From contig JAJECB010000453.1 of assembly GCA_022822245.1 (NCBI GenBank), positions 1 through 35,019 of the forward strand: a stretch of DNA of 35,019 nt, given 5' to 3'. The position numbers and the translations under genes are program-made. The stretch comes from Gammaproteobacteria bacterium (GTDB lineage Bacteria > Pseudomonadota > Gammaproteobacteria > HK1). The notes beneath the pieces were generated by a model. That model ran no database searches and was not told the origin of the DNA. It saw only the letters and a list, made by a program, of their open reading frames with translations. Below, piece by piece: positions 33,009 to 35,019 of this stretch (its first letter is position 1; every line of letters begins with the position of its first letter).

Positions 33009-33863
33009 TCAGCCGGCGTTGCGGCGGTGCAGGAAGGCGAGCCGCTCGAACAGGTGCACGTCCTGCTCGTTCTTGAGAAGGGCTCCGTAGAGCGGGGGGA
33101 TGGCCTCCCGGACGTCCTTGTTGCGCAGGACCTCGGGCGGGATGTCCTCCGCGACGAGCAGCTTGATCCAGTCGAGGAGCTCCGAGGTCGAAGGCTTCTT
33201 CTTGAGCCCCGGGACCTCGCGCATCTCGAAGAACGTCTCGAGCGACTCCCGGAGGAGGTCCTGCTTGAGATCCGGGTAGTGGACCCCGACGATGCGGGTC
33301 ATCGTCTCCTTGTCCGGGAACCGGATGTAGTGGAAGAAGCAGCGGCGAAGGAACGCGTCCGGCAGCTCCTTCTCGTTGTTGCTGGTGATGACGATGATCG
33401 GCCGGTGGATCGCGTTGATCGTCTCCTTCGTCTCGTAGACGTAGAACTCCATCCGGTCGAGCTCCTGCAGCAGATCGTTCGGGAACTCGATGTCCGCCTT
33501 GTCGATCTCGTCGATGAGGAGCACCGGACGCGTCTCGGAGGCGAAGGCTTCCCAGAGCTTACCCTGGACGATGTAGTTGTGAATGTCGTGGACCCGGTCG
33601 TCGCCAAGCTGCGAGTCGCGAAGGCGCGCGACCGCGTCGTATTCGTACAGCCCCTGGCTCGCCTTCGTGATCGACTTGATGTGCCACTGGATGAGGGGGG
33701 CGCCGATCGCGCGCGCCACCTCCTCGGCGAGCATCGTCTTGCCCGTGCCGGGCTCTCCCTTGATGAGCAGCGGCCGTTCGAGGGTGATGGCGGCGTTCAC
33801 CGCGAGCATCAGGTCCTCGGTGGCGACGTAGGTATCGGTACCTTCGAATCGTCCCTGCGGCAT
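33009..33863 (-). CDS. MoxR family AAA ATPase
   Basis: A 284-residue AAA+ ATPase. Walker A GEPGTGKT is at 36-43, Walker B LLIDEID at 115-121, sensor-1 asparagines at 162-163 in ITSNNE, and an arginine pair R173/R174 follows in DAFLRRCFF. The MoxR-type C-terminal lid is shortened, ending around RNKDVREAIPPLYGALLKNE. It should hydrolyse ATP to drive remodelling with the VWA protein encoded 22 bp downstream. ATG 33863 is used because the long open frame upstream crosses a clearly divergent promoter gap. It is divergent from the deacylase at 33969. Confidence 0.94.
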   Translation of the reverse strand: MPQGRFEGTDTYVATEDLMLAVNAAITLERPLLIKGEPGTGKTMLAEEVARAIGAPLIQWHIKSITKASQGLYEYDAVARLRDSQLGDDRVHDIHNYIVQGKLWEAFASETRPVLLIDEIDKADIEFPNDLLQELDRMEFYVYETKETINAIHRPIIVITSNNEKELPDAFLRRCFFHYIRFPDKETMTRIVGVHYPDLKQDLLRESLETFFEMREVPGLKKKPSTSELLDWIKLLVAEDIPPEVLRNKDVREAIPPLYGALLKNEQDVHLFERLAFLHRRNAG

Positions 33864-33968
33864 AGGGCAATCTTCTCCGTGGGGGGGGCGGCGGGCGACA
33901 GTGTAGACTATCGAAATCGGCGGGCCGGGGGAGCGGGCCGGAGCGGCGGGTGGGGTAAACTCCCGGAA

Positions 33969-34967
33969 ATGCGCGCCCGAGCGACCATCCTCGGCCGGGA
34001 AGCCGGCGTCCACCCCCCGGACGAGTTCGAGATGCCGGCCGAGGCGGTCGAGATCGAGGCTCCCGATCTCGCCCCCTGGCGGGCGGGAAGCGCCGGCGTC
34101 GACTACGTGCACACCCTCGACAGCGGTCGGGCGGGGCCCCATGTCATGGTGAGCGCCGTCGTGCACGGCAACGAGCTCTGCGGCGCGATCGTGCTCGACG
34201 AACTCCTCCGGGCGGAGGTTCGCCCGGCGGACGGGCGCCTTACCCTCGCGTTCATGAACGTCGACGCCTACGAACGCTTCGACCCCGGGCACCCCGTTCT
34301 CAGCCGCTACGTGGACGAGGACTTCAACCGGCTGTGGTCGAACGAGGTGCTCGGGGGCCGGCGCGACAGCGTGGAGCTCCGGCGCGCGCGGGAGCTCCGG
34401 CCGACCCTCGACGACGTCGACTACCTCCTCGATCTGCACTCGATGCAGTACGCCGCAGCCCCCCTCGCTCTTTGCGGCACGACCCGCAAGGGCCGCGACT
34501 TCGCGCGCGCGCTCGGTCTCTCCGCCCACATCGTGCGCGACGCGGGCCACGTGGCGGGGCCCCGGATGCGGGACTACGCCGCATTCGCCGACGCGGGGAG
34601 CCCGCGCGCCGCGCTCCTCGTCGAGTGCGGCCAGCACTGGAAGCGCGAGACGGTGGAGACGGCGAGGCGGGTCGCGTTCCGCTTCCTCGACCACTTCGGG
34701 GTCCGGCTGCCGGAGCCGCCGCCTCCGGCGGACGGGGCGGCAGCGAGGCTCATCGAGGTGACCCAGCCGGTGACGGTCAGGAGCCACCGGTTCCGCTTCG
34801 CCGGTCCCTTCCGGGGGATGGAGGTCATCGAGAAGGCGGGGACCGTCATCGGGTACGACGGGGATACCGCCATCGCCACCCCCTACGACGAGTGCGTGCT
34901 CATCATGCCCTCGCACCGCGCGAGCCGCGGCACCACCGCCGTGCGCCTCGGCCGCTTCGTCGGCTAA
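33969..34967 (+). CDS. Succinylglutamate desuccinylase/aspartoacylase family protein (M14-like)
   Basis: A 332-residue zinc deacylase of the AstE/AspA family. Zinc ligands H66 and E69 lie in HGNELCG and H157 in LLDLHSMQY; the substrate motif is DEDFNRLW (N120, R121), and the catalytic glutamate is E219 in LLVECGQH. A C-terminal beta domain follows. It removes an N-acyl group from an amino acid, in keeping with the other deacylases here (M20, penicillin acylase family). The ATG at 33969 lacks a strong ribosome site and lies 105 bp from the divergent MoxR gene. The 52 bp after its stop to the window end hold nothing recognisable. Confidence 0.9.
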   Translation: MRARATILGREAGVHPPDEFEMPAEAVEIEAPDLAPWRAGSAGVDYVHTLDSGRAGPHVMVSAVVHGNELCGAIVLDELLRAEVRPADGRLTLAFMNVDAYERFDPGHPVLSRYVDEDFNRLWSNEVLGGRRDSVELRRARELRPTLDDVDYLLDLHSMQYAAAPLALCGTTRKGRDFARALGLSAHIVRDAGHVAGPRMRDYAAFADAGSPRAALLVECGQHWKRETVETARRVAFRFLDHFGVRLPEPPPPADGAAARLIEVTQPVTVRSHRFRFAGPFRGMEVIEKAGTVIGYDGDTAIATPYDECVLIMPSHRASRGTTAVRLGRFVG

Positions 34968-35019
34968 ACCGGGGGCGGCGGCCGTCCCTAGCCCTACCGA
35001 GTCATGACAACTTGGTCTC

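Noticed and set aside
33881..33888. Run of eight G residues upstream of the MoxR gene as a phase-variation tract
   Set aside because: It lies in an untranslated gap, is only 8 bp long and the genes nearby are housekeeping-like; no sign of a switch.

Overview
The window is high-GC DNA with tightly packed genes on both strands. It looks like a heterotrophic member of the Pseudomonadota. A gammaproteobacterium is my best guess, from the single-chain GcvP, the YfcG-type GST, the YhfX homologue, the leucine-leader attenuator and the extragenic GGTCGGATTA palindromes. There is no rRNA, intact tRNA, integrase, transposase or CRISPR array, so taxonomy rests on gene content only.

Layout. 1-6331: a catabolic stretch with a fumarylacetoacetate-hydrolase-family gene cut by the window edge, a divergent SMP-30/gluconolactonase, a membrane-anchored penicillin-acylase-family Ntn hydrolase, a luciferase-like flavin monooxygenase and a YfcG-type glutathione transferase. 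6415-13664: a minus-strand sugar island, in transcription order a SIS isomerase/deaminase, a ROK repressor, a YhfX-type PLP enzyme, and the binding protein, permease and ATPase of a ribose/fructose-type ABC importer. Two nearly identical operator-promoters (12170-12220 and 13614-13664) drive it, and a broken tail of another ABC ATPase lies in front of the SIS gene. 13696-16564: a DUF1223 protein, a repeat-bearing spacer, a nitroreductase and two PaaI-type thioesterases separated by a four-copy 55-bp tandem array. 16861-19898: a complete DctPQM TRAP transporter. 19948-22078: a quinone oxidoreductase, a gamma-glutamylcyclotransferase-like protein and a small membrane protein. 22186-25493: gcvH-gcvP. 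25728-28168: a divergent threonine aldolase and a DadA-like FAD oxidoreductase. 28182-30099: leuA with promoter, Leu-rich leader peptide and attenuator. 30215-31665: an orphan ParD-type antitoxin overlapping an M20 amidohydrolase. 31796-34967: a CoxE-like VWA protein, a MoxR ATPase and a divergent aspartoacylase/AstE-type deacylase.

How the genes fit together. The overall theme is uptake (ABC, TRAP) and breakdown of amino-sugar, organic-acid and acylated amino-acid compounds. Glycine metabolism is clustered (threonine aldolase makes glycine, GcvH/GcvP cleave it), although gcvT is not in the window. The sugar island is the best candidate for an undescribed pathway: it pairs an amino-sugar-phosphate SIS enzyme with a YhfX PLP protein, whose function is not established, under one repressor with twin operators. 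The most unusual non-coding structures are the thioesterase-tail repeats, the apparently leaderless leucine attenuator and the parD-M20 junction.
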